From assembly GCF_001316245.1 (NCBI RefSeq), contig NZ_BBDM01000004.1:62001-126000 (forward strand): 64,000 nucleotides of DNA, read 5' to 3'. The position numbers and the translations under genes were made by a program. Below, piece after piece: positions 28,856 through 36,933 of this stretch. How positions within the stretch are numbered: position 1 is the stretch's first letter; every line of letters begins with the position of its first letter. Below the pieces are notes generated by a model. That model had not been told where the DNA came from. It made no database searches and saw only the letters and a program-made list of their open reading frames with translations. Origin of the DNA: Vulcanisaeta sp. JCM 14467. GTDB lineage: Archaea; Thermoproteota; Thermoprotei; Thermoproteales; Thermocladiaceae.

Positions 28856-29686
28856 ATGAGTCAAAAACCTGAAGCATTGAAGAATGTAATTGAGGAAGTG
28901 ACGAAATTGGTAAAGGAGGGGTATTCCCTAACGAGTATTGTTAAGGAGGTTACCGAGGCGATTAATAGGGATATTGGTTTGAGCAAGGTGATATTTAATG
29001 AGATAAAGGAGTCTATGGTTAAGATAAGCCCGGGCAATGTACCTGTCGGCCTATTCACACAATGCGCATTAATACCCAGTTACTACCTGACGGGTAAGAC
29101 ACCAAGCATTGATTGGGGTGACGTAACAATGCACCTACTGGGTAAGATGATACATAGTCTGGCGATCGTGGAGATCAAGAATAGGCTTGGGAATAGGTGT
29201 GTTGAGGGTGTTGAGGTCATGTACACGTATAACGCCTGGACTATGAGGGGTAAGCCAGACCTTGACTGCGGTAATTACTACCTGGAGTTTAAGACCATAA
29301 TGGGTAGGGTCACTAAGGCGAGGTTGTTCCATGACATGATACAGGCAGGCTTCTACTCAGCTGCTGGTAATAAGAATACGTACATACTCTACCTAATACT
29401 CAGCGACGGCGTATTGCGCAATATAGTGCCTGTCGAGATCATACCCGAGGTTGGCTATCCAGTCATATACGCCTTCAAGCTATGGGTCAAGGCTGTGGAG
29501 GGCGGCGACATTGGGGCCCTAGTCGCTAAGACGACTTCATGCAAGGTTTGTAGGTTTAGGAATATATGCATAATGAGGACTAAGAACCCGCACGAGGTCT
29601 TCCTACCAGGTAAGGAGTTGCTCGATAATTACCTCGACTATATAAAGAGTGAAGTCTCTAAGGCTGGGGTTAAGGTGGTCGGCTGA
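28856..29686 (+). CDS. Cas4/RecB-like PD-(D/E)xK nuclease with four-cysteine Fe-S site
   Basis: The 276-residue protein has every element of the Cas4 fold in order: Cys70 (FTQCALIPSYY), GKMIH with His100, RGKPD with Asp135, LEFK with Glu144 and Lys146, QAGFY with Gln163 and Tyr167, and the C-terminal CKVCRFRNIC (Cys229, 232, 238). The four cysteines would hold a 4Fe-4S cluster. Residues 1-60 are a helical extension not typical of Cas4. No cas gene or repeat array is in the window, so a CRISPR adaptation role is not supported. More likely it acts on DNA ends in repair or replication, or in an unknown complex. Its TGA overlaps the ATG of the next gene (TGATG). Confidence 0.8.
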   Translation: MSQKPEALKNVIEEVTKLVKEGYSLTSIVKEVTEAINRDIGLSKVIFNEIKESMVKISPGNVPVGLFTQCALIPSYYLTGKTPSIDWGDVTMHLLGKMIHSLAIVEIKNRLGNRCVEGVEVMYTYNAWTMRGKPDLDCGNYYLEFKTIMGRVTKARLFHDMIQAGFYSAAGNKNTYILYLILSDGVLRNIVPVEIIPEVGYPVIYAFKLWVKAVEGGDIGALVAKTTSCKVCRFRNICIMRTKNPHEVFLPGKELLDNYLDYIKSEVSKAGVKVVG

Positions 29687-30612
29687 TGAGTCTCGAGGAA
29701 ATAACAGACCTGGCAAATTACCTACTAAATAGGTTGCAGGTTAGGGATACCCACTTCATAACATCAATTGCCAAGTGCTCATTACTGTCCCAGAGGAGGG
29801 ATGTGAGTATAATGGATGAGGCATACGGTGAGTACTTACCGAGGGTTTTAACGGTGTGCGCCACAGAGAAGCACGTGGTTAGGGTTGAGGATTTAGTGAT
29901 TGAATTACCAAGGCTTCTCAGGTGCGGTGACTCATTAATACTGCCAAAGCTCATGCTACTCAAGGATAATGCTAAGTCCCACATTGTCGAGGCACTACTC
30001 GTAGCCGCACTACTCAATACCGAGGTTCAACTTCATTACCTATCTAAAAATATAAGTGGTGATATTGAGGAGGGCTTATCAATAACGATAAAGCCCGAGT
30101 GGGGTAGGGAATTACTCAATGAGGTAATTAAGTCCTTAAAGAGTAGGGAGGTTGGCGTTAAGACAATAAGTTGTGCCATATGCCCATTGAAGGATGTATG
30201 CCCATTTAGTAAGCTAGGCGATAAGACGGTATTACCTAGCGAGACCGAGAAAATAATTGATGAGCTTTATAGTAAGTTGATTACCGAGCTCACGAGTACG
30301 AGGGAGGAGCGTGGCACGGAGGTTTTAACACCACCTAGTACGCTGGATAAGGAGGGCGTTAGGAATTACCTGAGACAAGTGGCTGATTGGGCGCGTTCCC
30401 ACGGTAGGACGTGGGTCAGTGTTGCGGTTGGTAGGTGTCCGGTATGTGGTAGGGAGGGTACGTTGGTTATTAGGATCACCAGCGGCGGTGAGAGGGTCCT
30501 CTATAGGCATGGTTCCTCAACATGCACGATAGGCACCATAGACGAGTCCATTGATAAAATAAGCATTGATAGGTTCCTAGAGATCGAGAGTACCGAGACG
30601 GGGACTAAGTGA
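29686..30612 (+). CDS. Catalytically degenerate Cas4-like protein with C-terminal zinc finger
   Basis: This 308-residue protein has the cysteine frame of a Cas4-type Fe-S nuclease: Cys31 (IAKCSLLSQRR) and CAICPLKDVCPF (Cys163, 166, 172). Between them the alignment by eye puts VVRVEDLVIELPRLLRCGDSLILPKLMLLKDNAKSHIVEALLVAALL over the nuclease core, without a convincing Asp and ExK pair. A separate C-terminal region holds CPVCGREG and a later HGSSTC, a likely zinc finger. Translational overlap with the intact nuclease suggests a heteromer in which one subunit cuts and the other binds DNA through the cluster and zinc finger. I know no named family with this layout. Confidence 0.65.
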   Translation: MSLEEITDLANYLLNRLQVRDTHFITSIAKCSLLSQRRDVSIMDEAYGEYLPRVLTVCATEKHVVRVEDLVIELPRLLRCGDSLILPKLMLLKDNAKSHIVEALLVAALLNTEVQLHYLSKNISGDIEEGLSITIKPEWGRELLNEVIKSLKSREVGVKTISCAICPLKDVCPFSKLGDKTVLPSETEKIIDELYSKLITELTSTREERGTEVLTPPSTLDKEGVRNYLRQVADWARSHGRTWVSVAVGRCPVCGREGTLVIRITSGGERVLYRHGSSTCTIGTIDESIDKISIDRFLEIESTETGTK

Positions 30613-30664
30613 TTAATTACCGTATACATTAATTGTTATAAGGCTGCTATTTAGGTCTAAATTA

Positions 30665-31126
30665 ATGACGTTGAGGATCGGCATCATCGATACCACCTTC
30701 GCCAGGGTTGACATGGCTAAATATGCGATTGAGGAACTTAGGAATAATGAGCCGTCTGTAGTAATAGAAAGAATGACAGTGCCTGGCTTTAAGAACACTC
30801 CCTGGGCAGCCAAGCAATTAATCAATAGGGGTGTTGATGCGGTCATGGTGTTTGGCTGGATTGGGCCAAGCCTGACGGATAAAATAACCTACGCCGTGGC
30901 CTCCATGGGCCTCATAATGCTTCAGATCGAGTATGATAAGCCGATAATAGATGTGACGGTTCATGAAGACGAGGCGCGCGATGAGAAGGAATTATTCGAC
31001 ATAGCCGTTGATAGGTCTAGGAAGCATGCACGTAACCTCATATTAATGCTCAGGGGTGAATTAACCAAGTGGGCCGGCATGGGGCTTAGGCAGGGTCGAC
31101 CAGACGTGGGCCCAATTATCAAGTAA
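30665..31126 (+). CDS. ribC: Archaeal riboflavin synthase
   Basis: The 153-residue protein is of the archaeal RibC type, which is related to lumazine synthase and not to bacterial riboflavin synthase: RIGIIDTTFARVDMAKYAIEEL, VPGFKNTPWAAKQLI, GVDAVMVFGWIGPSLTDKITYAVASMGLIMLQIEYDKPIIDVTVHEDEA. It dismutates two 6,7-dimethyl-8-ribityllumazines to riboflavin. The C-terminus is RQGRPDVGPIIK. The frame is intact. No other rib gene is adjacent. Confidence 0.93.
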   Translation: MTLRIGIIDTTFARVDMAKYAIEELRNNEPSVVIERMTVPGFKNTPWAAKQLINRGVDAVMVFGWIGPSLTDKITYAVASMGLIMLQIEYDKPIIDVTVHEDEARDEKELFDIAVDRSRKHARNLILMLRGELTKWAGMGLRQGRPDVGPIIK

Positions 31127-31161
31127 AAACCTTTATTAGTATCATGTAGTTTGTCCTCGCT

Positions 31162-31707
31162 GTGAGTACATCTGTTGAGCATACGAGGAAGATCCTTAAT
31201 GAGTTAATAATGAACAATTTACTAATTAGTGTTAAGGAGAGACAGAACCCACTGGTTTCTGAGTACGTCATTAGGTATGGAGATAAATGCCCTAGTATTA
31301 TTAGTATTGATGAGGATGTGGGTATGGATAGGGAATTGACTTGGTACCAAGTATTGACCATGGGCATTGGTTTAAAACTTAGCATAAATAGGATTGGACT
31401 AAGTCTTGGTCTTGAGGATAATTCCATAAGGGTTCTACTCAGGTTGATGAATGGTGATAGGTTAAAATCATCTGAGGAATTCATAATGGCTTGTGGCGAG
31501 GTTAAGGACTCAATCTATGGTAAGTCAGTGATTGACCTTCTCATTAACCTTGACGTTATCTCCAGGGTTTTCAATACCGTGAAGGAGAGGAGGAAGTTGG
31601 GTGATGGCTACATTGATGAGATTATGAAGTTCCTAAGTAATGCCAAGTCGAGGGTTGAGCAGGACGTGAGGAGGTTAGTCAGTGCCTATCAATGGTTTGA
31701 GGAGTGA
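31162..31707 (+). CDS. Unrecognised soluble protein upstream of GH57 amylase
   Basis: The 181-residue protein is not recognised. It starts at GTG 31162, about 27 bases after CTTTATTAG. The N-terminal 40 residues (HTRKILNELIMNNLLISVKERQNPLVSEYVIRY) and the middle (TMGIGLKLSINRIGLSLGLEDNSIRVLLRLM) are helical; the second stretch resembles a helix-turn-helix. The C-terminus (FLSNAKSRVEQDVRRLVSAYQWFEE) looks like a coiled coil. Only 6 bases separate it from the GH57 gene, so the two are cotranscribed and may be functionally linked. Confidence 0.6.
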   Translation: MSTSVEHTRKILNELIMNNLLISVKERQNPLVSEYVIRYGDKCPSIISIDEDVGMDRELTWYQVLTMGIGLKLSINRIGLSLGLEDNSIRVLLRLMNGDRLKSSEEFIMACGEVKDSIYGKSVIDLLINLDVISRVFNTVKERRKLGDGYIDEIMKFLSNAKSRVEQDVRRLVSAYQWFEE

Positions 31708-31713
31708 TGGCTC

Positions 31714-32933
31714 ATGGTTAGGAAGTTAATACTATTTCTCGAGATGCATCAACCAAGGAGGTTGAGGTATGGCGTTCTTGATAAGCTATGTGATTTAAGG
31801 GGTAATGAGATTAATGAGTCGGTAATAAACTCGATAATATTTAATGATGAGGTGAATAGGGAAATACTAAATAGGGTTGCTGATAAGTCATACATACCGA
31901 CTCTCGAGTTAATGAGGGACCTGGGCAATGAGGGTTTCAAGGCATCGATCTCGATATCCGGCTCATTAATTGATCAATTACTAATGTGGAGGCCTGAGGT
32001 CATTGACTTGTTAAAGGAATTGGTGAGGAAGGGAGTCATTGAGCTAGTGACTGAGCCATATCATCACTCCCTGGCTTCACTCATTAGTGGGGATTTATTT
32101 CTTGAGGAGTTGAGGGATCATGTTGAGGCGTATAAGTCATTATTTGGGCAGGTACCCATTGTCTTTGAGAATACGGAATTCCTCTATAGGAATGATTGGG
32201 GCATTTTGATGGAGAGGCTGGTGCGTCGTTGGTTCTCACTGAGGGTGTTGATTGGGTGCTTGGTTGGAGAAGCCCGACATACCTATACGGAGCGCCTAAT
32301 TCGAGAGTTAAGCTATTATTGAGGCATTACAGGTTATCCGATGACATAGGCTTCAGGTTTAGTAATAAGTCCTGGGATCAATGGCCGTTAACGGCTGATA
32401 AGTACATGGCCTGGGTCAGGGCGACACCTGGTGATTTCGTGCTGATTGGCTTAGACTTCGAGACATTTGGCGAGCATCATTGGCGTGAGAGTGGGATCTT
32501 TGACTTCCTCGCGTGGCTTCCTAAGGAAGCTAGGAGGGCTGATGTTGGGTTCATACATCCATCATCACTGGCAAGTGAGGAGCCCATTGACTACCTAGAC
32601 ATACCATCAGTAATTTCCTGGGCTGATGTTGAGAAGGATGACAGTGCATGGCAGGGCAATGACCTTCAAAGGATTGCGCTCAATCACGTAGCTTCCATAG
32701 GCGATTTAATGAGGTTCCACGGCCTTGAGAAGACCTGGAGGTACCTATTAACGAGTGATCATTATTATTACATGTCCATGAAGCATGGATCGAGTGGTGA
32801 GGTTCATAGTTATTTCAACCCCTATAACTCAGCATTTACGGCATTTAAAACTGTCGAGGACGTCGTTTTAGGTATTACATGCGCCCTCGCTAGCACAGGA
32901 TTAAATAGGATTAGGTCTCGTATTGCTAGGTAA
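31714..32933 (+). CDS. GH57-family alpha-amylase-like glycosidase (one frameshift)
   Basis: About 406 residues. GH57 motif 1 is LFLEMHQPRRLRYG, motif 2 is ELVTEPYHHSLASL, motif 3 is VFENTEFLYRND (catalytic nucleophile Glu region), and motif 4 is LIGLDFETFGEHHW (acid/base Asp region). SWADVEKDDSAWQGNDLQRIAL is the common fifth element. The frame breaks near 32207; the join is LMERLG(.)DGEAGASLVLTEGVDWVLGWRSPTYLYG. No signal peptide is present, so it should act inside the cell on glycogen or maltodextrins. It could be an alpha-amylase or a glucanotransferase. Confidence 0.88.
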
Positions 32934-32941
32934 GTTATTGT

Positions 32942-33443
32942 ATGATTAGTATGGTTCATAAGGTATTAATTACCGTTAAGTCATCCTTCGAGCACAGCGT
33001 AAGGCGGGATATTAAGGACTACCTATTCTTTTTTTGATAGAGATGTGGATGTTAAAGCCACGGAATTTAGGGGAGTCCTCATCGTGGAAACCAATAGAGA
33101 TCCCAAGTACATGGCCCAACAACTCATTAACGCACCAATACCCGAAGGCGTACTTACCTCCATAGTACCAATCATTTACGAGGGAAGTTATAACTCAATT
33201 AATGATTTCATAGGCATTATTCGTAAGCATGTTGGTAGTGATTGTAGGGACTACATTGTTAGGTGTAGGTTACGTGGATCATCAATCGGCGATAATGATT
33301 GTGAGAATGCGATAATCAATTTATTAAGGAGTCTTGGATTCCGTGCATTACATAGGGGAGACACTGGCTGTGCCGTTATCATTGAGGGCTTGGGTAATTG
33401 GTTCGGGATTTATGTTGGGCCCCGGTCATTTACGAGGGTTTAG
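32942..33443 (+). CDS. Short THUMP-domain protein (one frameshift)
   Basis: From ATG 32942 the sequence reads MISMVHKVLITVKSSFEHSVRRDIKDYLFFF and stops in a run of seven T near 33031. Removing one T continues with DRDVDVKATEFRGVLIVETN and the rest of the frame, about 166 residues. The C-terminal part (DYIVRCRLRGSSIGDNDCENAIINLLRSLGFRALHRGDTGCAVIIEGLGNWFGIYVGP) is a THUMP domain. It has no catalytic domain. A role in tRNA modification or RNA binding is likely from the domain. It lies just after the amylase on the same strand. Confidence 0.7.
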
Positions 33444-33455
33444 TGAAAGTTTCAA

Positions 33456-33470
33456 TTAACCCTAGGTTAA
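33456..33470. promoter_or_regulatory. Inverted repeat upstream of orc1/cdc6
   Basis: TTAACC (33456-33461) and GGTTAA (33465-33470) flank CTA. The repeat ends 2 bases before the TATA box CTTATATAG (33473-33481) of the orc1/cdc6 gene, over the BRE position. It could be an autoregulatory Orc1 site or part of an origin. Confidence 0.4.
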
Positions 33471-33525
33471 GGCTTATATAGTAACCAAAAACTATTTTTT
33501 TACCTCTCCACTAAAGAAATAGTAA

Positions 33526-34701
33526 ATGCCTAGGATTTTTAAAAACGAGGCTGCATTAACGCCGGAGTACGTACCGGGTAAGTTACCGCATAGGGAGGAG
33601 CAATTGAAGCAGCTTGAGACGTACTTCAGAGGTTTCCTGGAGAATCCGGGCTCCATGTATCCAAAGGTAATTCTTATTGGCAGACCTGGCAGTGGTAAGA
33701 CAGTCACAAGTAGGAAGTTTGGGAACTATGTAGTCAGGTCAAGCGAGAGGGTTAAGTATGTCCATGTGTCTTGCTTTCTCAATAGAACACTTAGTTCGGT
33801 GCTAAAGGACATTGGCGTTCAACTAAACATTGCAATACCCAAGAGGGGATTCTCAACGGAGGAGTTGCTTAAGATGCTCCTGGACATGGTTAGGGAGAAG
33901 GACATATACGCAATAGTGGTTCTGGACGACGTATTCCACCTCGTTAATAATAGTGGTCCACATGCCCTGGGCACGCTGATTAGGCTTGGTGAGGAGTACG
34001 TTAGTAGGGGTGATAAGTATAGGTTTGGTTTAATCCTAATTAGTCAAGACCTCACCTTTAAGGACCAGCTCGATAGGAGTTCTCAGAGCGCCCTTGGTAA
34101 TGCCGTGATTAAGTTTGAGCCTTACACGAAGGACCAGATATTCGAGATACTCCTGGCAAGGGCTCAGGAGGCGCTGGTTGATGGTGTGTATGATGAGGAA
34201 ATACTCGAGATGATAGCCGATGTTGCCGGCGTTGACGAGAGGTCGATGGATGAGCATAGGGGTGATGCTAGGTACGCCATTGACATACTATGGAGGGCGT
34301 CGAAACTGGCTGAGATGAGGAGTTCTGATAGAATATTGCCTGAACATGTTAGGGAGGCGATTAAGAATACACTCAGGGGTATTAGGAGTGATGAATTGAG
34401 GATGCTCCCACTGCACGAGAAGATATTCCTTCTAGCCATCGTTAGGAGTTTGATGAAGAATCCAAACTCGCCATACATACCCTTTGGGACTGCCGAGGAT
34501 GAATATCAAATGCTATGTGAGCAGTATGGTGAGGAGCCGAGGAAGCACACGCAGTTGTGGGAGTACCTTAAGGACTTGAACATGAAGGGCTTTGTTGAGA
34601 CTAGGACGTCCAGCAAGGGTATGAGGGGTAGGACAACACTAATCTCAATACCATCGGAGCCCCTAGCCACGTTGGAGGAGGAGTTGGAAAAAAATAGTTA
34701 A
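33526..34701 (+). CDS. cdc6: Orc1/Cdc6-type replication initiator
   Basis: The 391-residue protein starts YVPGKLPHREEQLKQLETYFRGFLENPG, the usual Cdc6 opening. Walker A is GRPGSGKTVTSRKF, Walker B is IVVLDDVFHL, sensor 1 is LILISQDLTF, and sensor 2 follows HRGDARYAIDILWRASKLAE. The C-terminal winged helix (LPLHEKIFLLAIVRSL to GMRGRTTLISI) binds origin DNA. Such genes are often beside an origin, so 33444-33525 and nearby spacers are candidates. The TATA box CTTATATAG is 45 bases before the ATG, giving a leader of about 20 bases, unlike most genes here. The next gene starts 15 bases after the stop. Confidence 0.95.
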   Translation: MPRIFKNEAALTPEYVPGKLPHREEQLKQLETYFRGFLENPGSMYPKVILIGRPGSGKTVTSRKFGNYVVRSSERVKYVHVSCFLNRTLSSVLKDIGVQLNIAIPKRGFSTEELLKMLLDMVREKDIYAIVVLDDVFHLVNNSGPHALGTLIRLGEEYVSRGDKYRFGLILISQDLTFKDQLDRSSQSALGNAVIKFEPYTKDQIFEILLARAQEALVDGVYDEEILEMIADVAGVDERSMDEHRGDARYAIDILWRASKLAEMRSSDRILPEHVREAIKNTLRGIRSDELRMLPLHEKIFLLAIVRSLMKNPNSPYIPFGTAEDEYQMLCEQYGEEPRKHTQLWEYLKDLNMKGFVETRTSSKGMRGRTTLISIPSEPLATLEEELEKNS

Positions 34702-34716
34702 GGGTGAGTTGGGTAC

Positions 34717-35028
34717 GTGAGCACCGACTTCATAGAGAATCTATTCTCATCGAGGATTAGGGTTAGAGTGCTTAGGGCCCTGATTAAGTATAGGGAGGTT
34801 AACATAACGAAGCTCTCCAGGGACTTGGGCGTTAATTACAAGGTCATAGAGTACCACATAGAGGCACTTAAGAGGCTTGGTATTGCTGAGGAGAAGAGGT
34901 TTGGTAGGATAAGGATTATCAGGCTTAGTGAGAATGATCCCCGTGTTTTAGCAATTGAACGCTTCTTCACAGAACTCGAACAGGCAATCACTGACCAGTC
35001 TGATTCGCAAAATCGAGAATCCTCTTAG
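34717..35028 (+). CDS. ArsR-like winged-helix regulator
   Basis: The 103-residue protein has a clear wHTH (SSRIRVRVLRALIKYREVNITKLSRDLGVNYKVIEYHIEALKRLGIAEEKRFGRIRIIRL) and a short helical C-terminus (LAIERFFTELEQAI). GTG start. It follows orc1/cdc6 by 15 bases, so it is probably cotranscribed; a link with replication control or only with the operon is not shown. Its last 41 bases overlap the 3' end of the convergent CitE-like gene. Confidence 0.75.
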   Translation: MSTDFIENLFSSRIRVRVLRALIKYREVNITKLSRDLGVNYKVIEYHIEALKRLGIAEEKRFGRIRIIRLSENDPRVLAIERFFTELEQAITDQSDSQNRESS

Positions 35029-35814
35029 CCAGCTTATAATGCACGTAATCCACTAATTGACCCTCAAGGCTTATGGCACCCCGACCCTCCCTAACAGCCT
35101 TCTCATAGGCATCAACGACCTTCCTAGCCCAATTAATCTCCTCCTCACTTGGTGAAAAGATCTCATTAGCCACGGGTATCTGGCTTGGGTGAATGACCTG
35201 CTTACCGATGAATCCCATGGACTTAGCCTCAAGGCACTCCCTCCTAAAGCCCTCGACATCCTTAATATCAAAGAACACCTTATCAATTGGGTCAACGCCA
35301 TAAGCCCTGGCAGCAGAGACTACGATGGTCTTAAGGACTTGGTTCTGTTCGTAAGTCCTCACCACACCACCGACCGATAGCGCAAAATCCGCTGCACCAT
35401 AGGACATCGCTGTAACGCCCTCACTCCTCACCACATCTTCAATCCTAAGTAACCCCCTGGCCGTCTCAATTAATGGCTCAATTTCCCTACCGTGGCCTTA
35501 TAAACGAAGCTAAGGTCCATCTCTGCCTTTGGAATAACTATACACTTAACAACATCGATCCTACTCACGGTGTCGATGTCGGCATAGAAGAAGGGTGTCT
35601 TTGGGTCATTAACTCTAACACAAACCTCCTTACCTCTCCAATCAAGTTGTGGGAGTAATTCCCTTATCAATTTACGTGCGGATTCCTTGTCGTCTATGGG
35701 CACGGCATCCTCAAGGTCAATAATCACGGAGTCAGGCCTTAATTCAAGGGCGGCCTTCCTAATCATGTGCTCATTATTACCTGGAACAAATAACTGAGAC
35801 CTCCTCAGAACCAC
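34988..35814 (-). CDS. HpcH/HpaI-CitE family lyase (one frameshift)
   Basis: About 275 residues. The opening RRSQLFVPGNNEHMIRKAALELRPDSVIIDLEDAVP is the CitE/malyl-CoA lyase signature, with the metal-binding acidic pair in IDLEDAV. VCVRVNDPKTPFFYADID and IPKAEMD follow. The frame breaks near 35490, and the other frame continues PLIETARGLLRIEDVVRSEGVTAMSYGAADFALSVG (E for metal, GAADFA) and GKQVIHPSQIPVANEIFSPS. The family cleaves citramalyl-, malyl- or citryl-CoA. The start is GTG 35814 with a TATA-like CTAATTAAT about 26 bases upstream. Confidence 0.85.
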
Positions 35815-35855
35815 GAATATGCACTAAGTCGAATTAATTAATTAGTTTTACTCAT

Positions 35856-36811
35856 TTAGAACACAAGTACTGCCCTACCCAAAACCCTCTGATTTATCAG
35901 ATCATTATACGCTTGATTAACATCCTTAAAATGATACGTCCTATGGACCGGCTTAATAACGCCCCTATGGAGGAGATTCACTGCTTCAAGAACCTCCTTC
36001 CTAGTATATGCGGCAGACCCAATTATCCTGTGCTCCCTCATTACCGTTAATGCAGGCCTCATCAACCTAATTTCCTCACCCTCAGTATTCCCTATAAGGA
36101 CCAGAATTCCCTCACGCTTCAACGCCCTAAGGCTCTCGTTAATCGATGCAGCACCCACAATCTCCAGGACAACATCCACATCCCTAACCTTCCTTGAAAA
36201 CTCCCTATCGGTAATAACCTCGTCTGAATACCTCGCCACGAAGTCTGCCTTACCAGGTGACGTTATTGATATTACATAGGCATCAAGGCTCTTCAGGTAC
36301 TGTATCGTATGCACGCCAACACCACCACCAGCCCCAGTGACGAGAACCCTAGTGCCTGGACCAACATTGCCTAATTTACTCGCGTGTATTGCTGTCGCTA
36401 ATGGGCACACTGCCGCGGCATACTTAACATAGTCACTATCTGGTAATTCAAATACGTTATTGCTCGGTGCAATAACGGCCTCGGCATAACCACCAGGCCT
36501 ATTTTCGCCAAAGAATTGAAGGTTTAAGCATAGATTATCCTTACCAGCCCTACAGTACGGGCATGTACCATCGGTAATAGCCCCAAATACGCCGACAGCT
36601 TCCCATTAACCTCCCCAAATATTTCATGACCAAGGATTAATGGCGGCTTTAGATTCTTAAACCCACCCCTCCAAATGACCAGGTCACGACCGCATATACC
36701 TGCTGCCTTAACCCTCACAACAACGTCATTAGGCCCAGGATCGCCTATGTCGTACTCCTCAATACTGAAGGGTTTATTGAACTCCCTTAATACTGCCGCC
36801 AATACCCGCAT
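35856..36811 (-). CDS. Zinc-dependent alcohol dehydrogenase, MDR family (frameshifted)
   Basis: The N-terminal piece has the catalytic zinc ligands CGRD and GHEIFGEV. The middle is broken in two places (near 36595 and 36500). The alternative frames supply GTCPYCRAGKDNLCLNLQFFGENRPGGYAE, the structural zinc region, and VIAPSNNVFELPDSDYVKYAAAV. The C-terminal piece has VLVTGAGGGVGVHTIQYLKSL, the nucleotide-binding motif. Total about 318 residues. It oxidises alcohols or polyols, or reduces aldehydes. ATG 36811 lies about 27 bases after TTTAATAATT. It is on the same strand as the CitE-like gene, 42 bases upstream. Confidence 0.82.
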
Positions 36812-36933
36812 TGACGCTTAGGAGGTAGATTCAATTATTAAATTAACCTATACATATTTTATTTAGGACAATACTAACACAAAACAACTCCCACCAAGGT
36901 AATACTTATTTTCCTTAAGATTTATTGAATTAC

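Noticed and set aside
28856-30612. CRISPR-Cas adaptation module
   Set aside because: The Cas4-like motifs invite this, but there is no Cas1, Cas2 or Csa1-type neighbour and no repeat array anywhere in the window.
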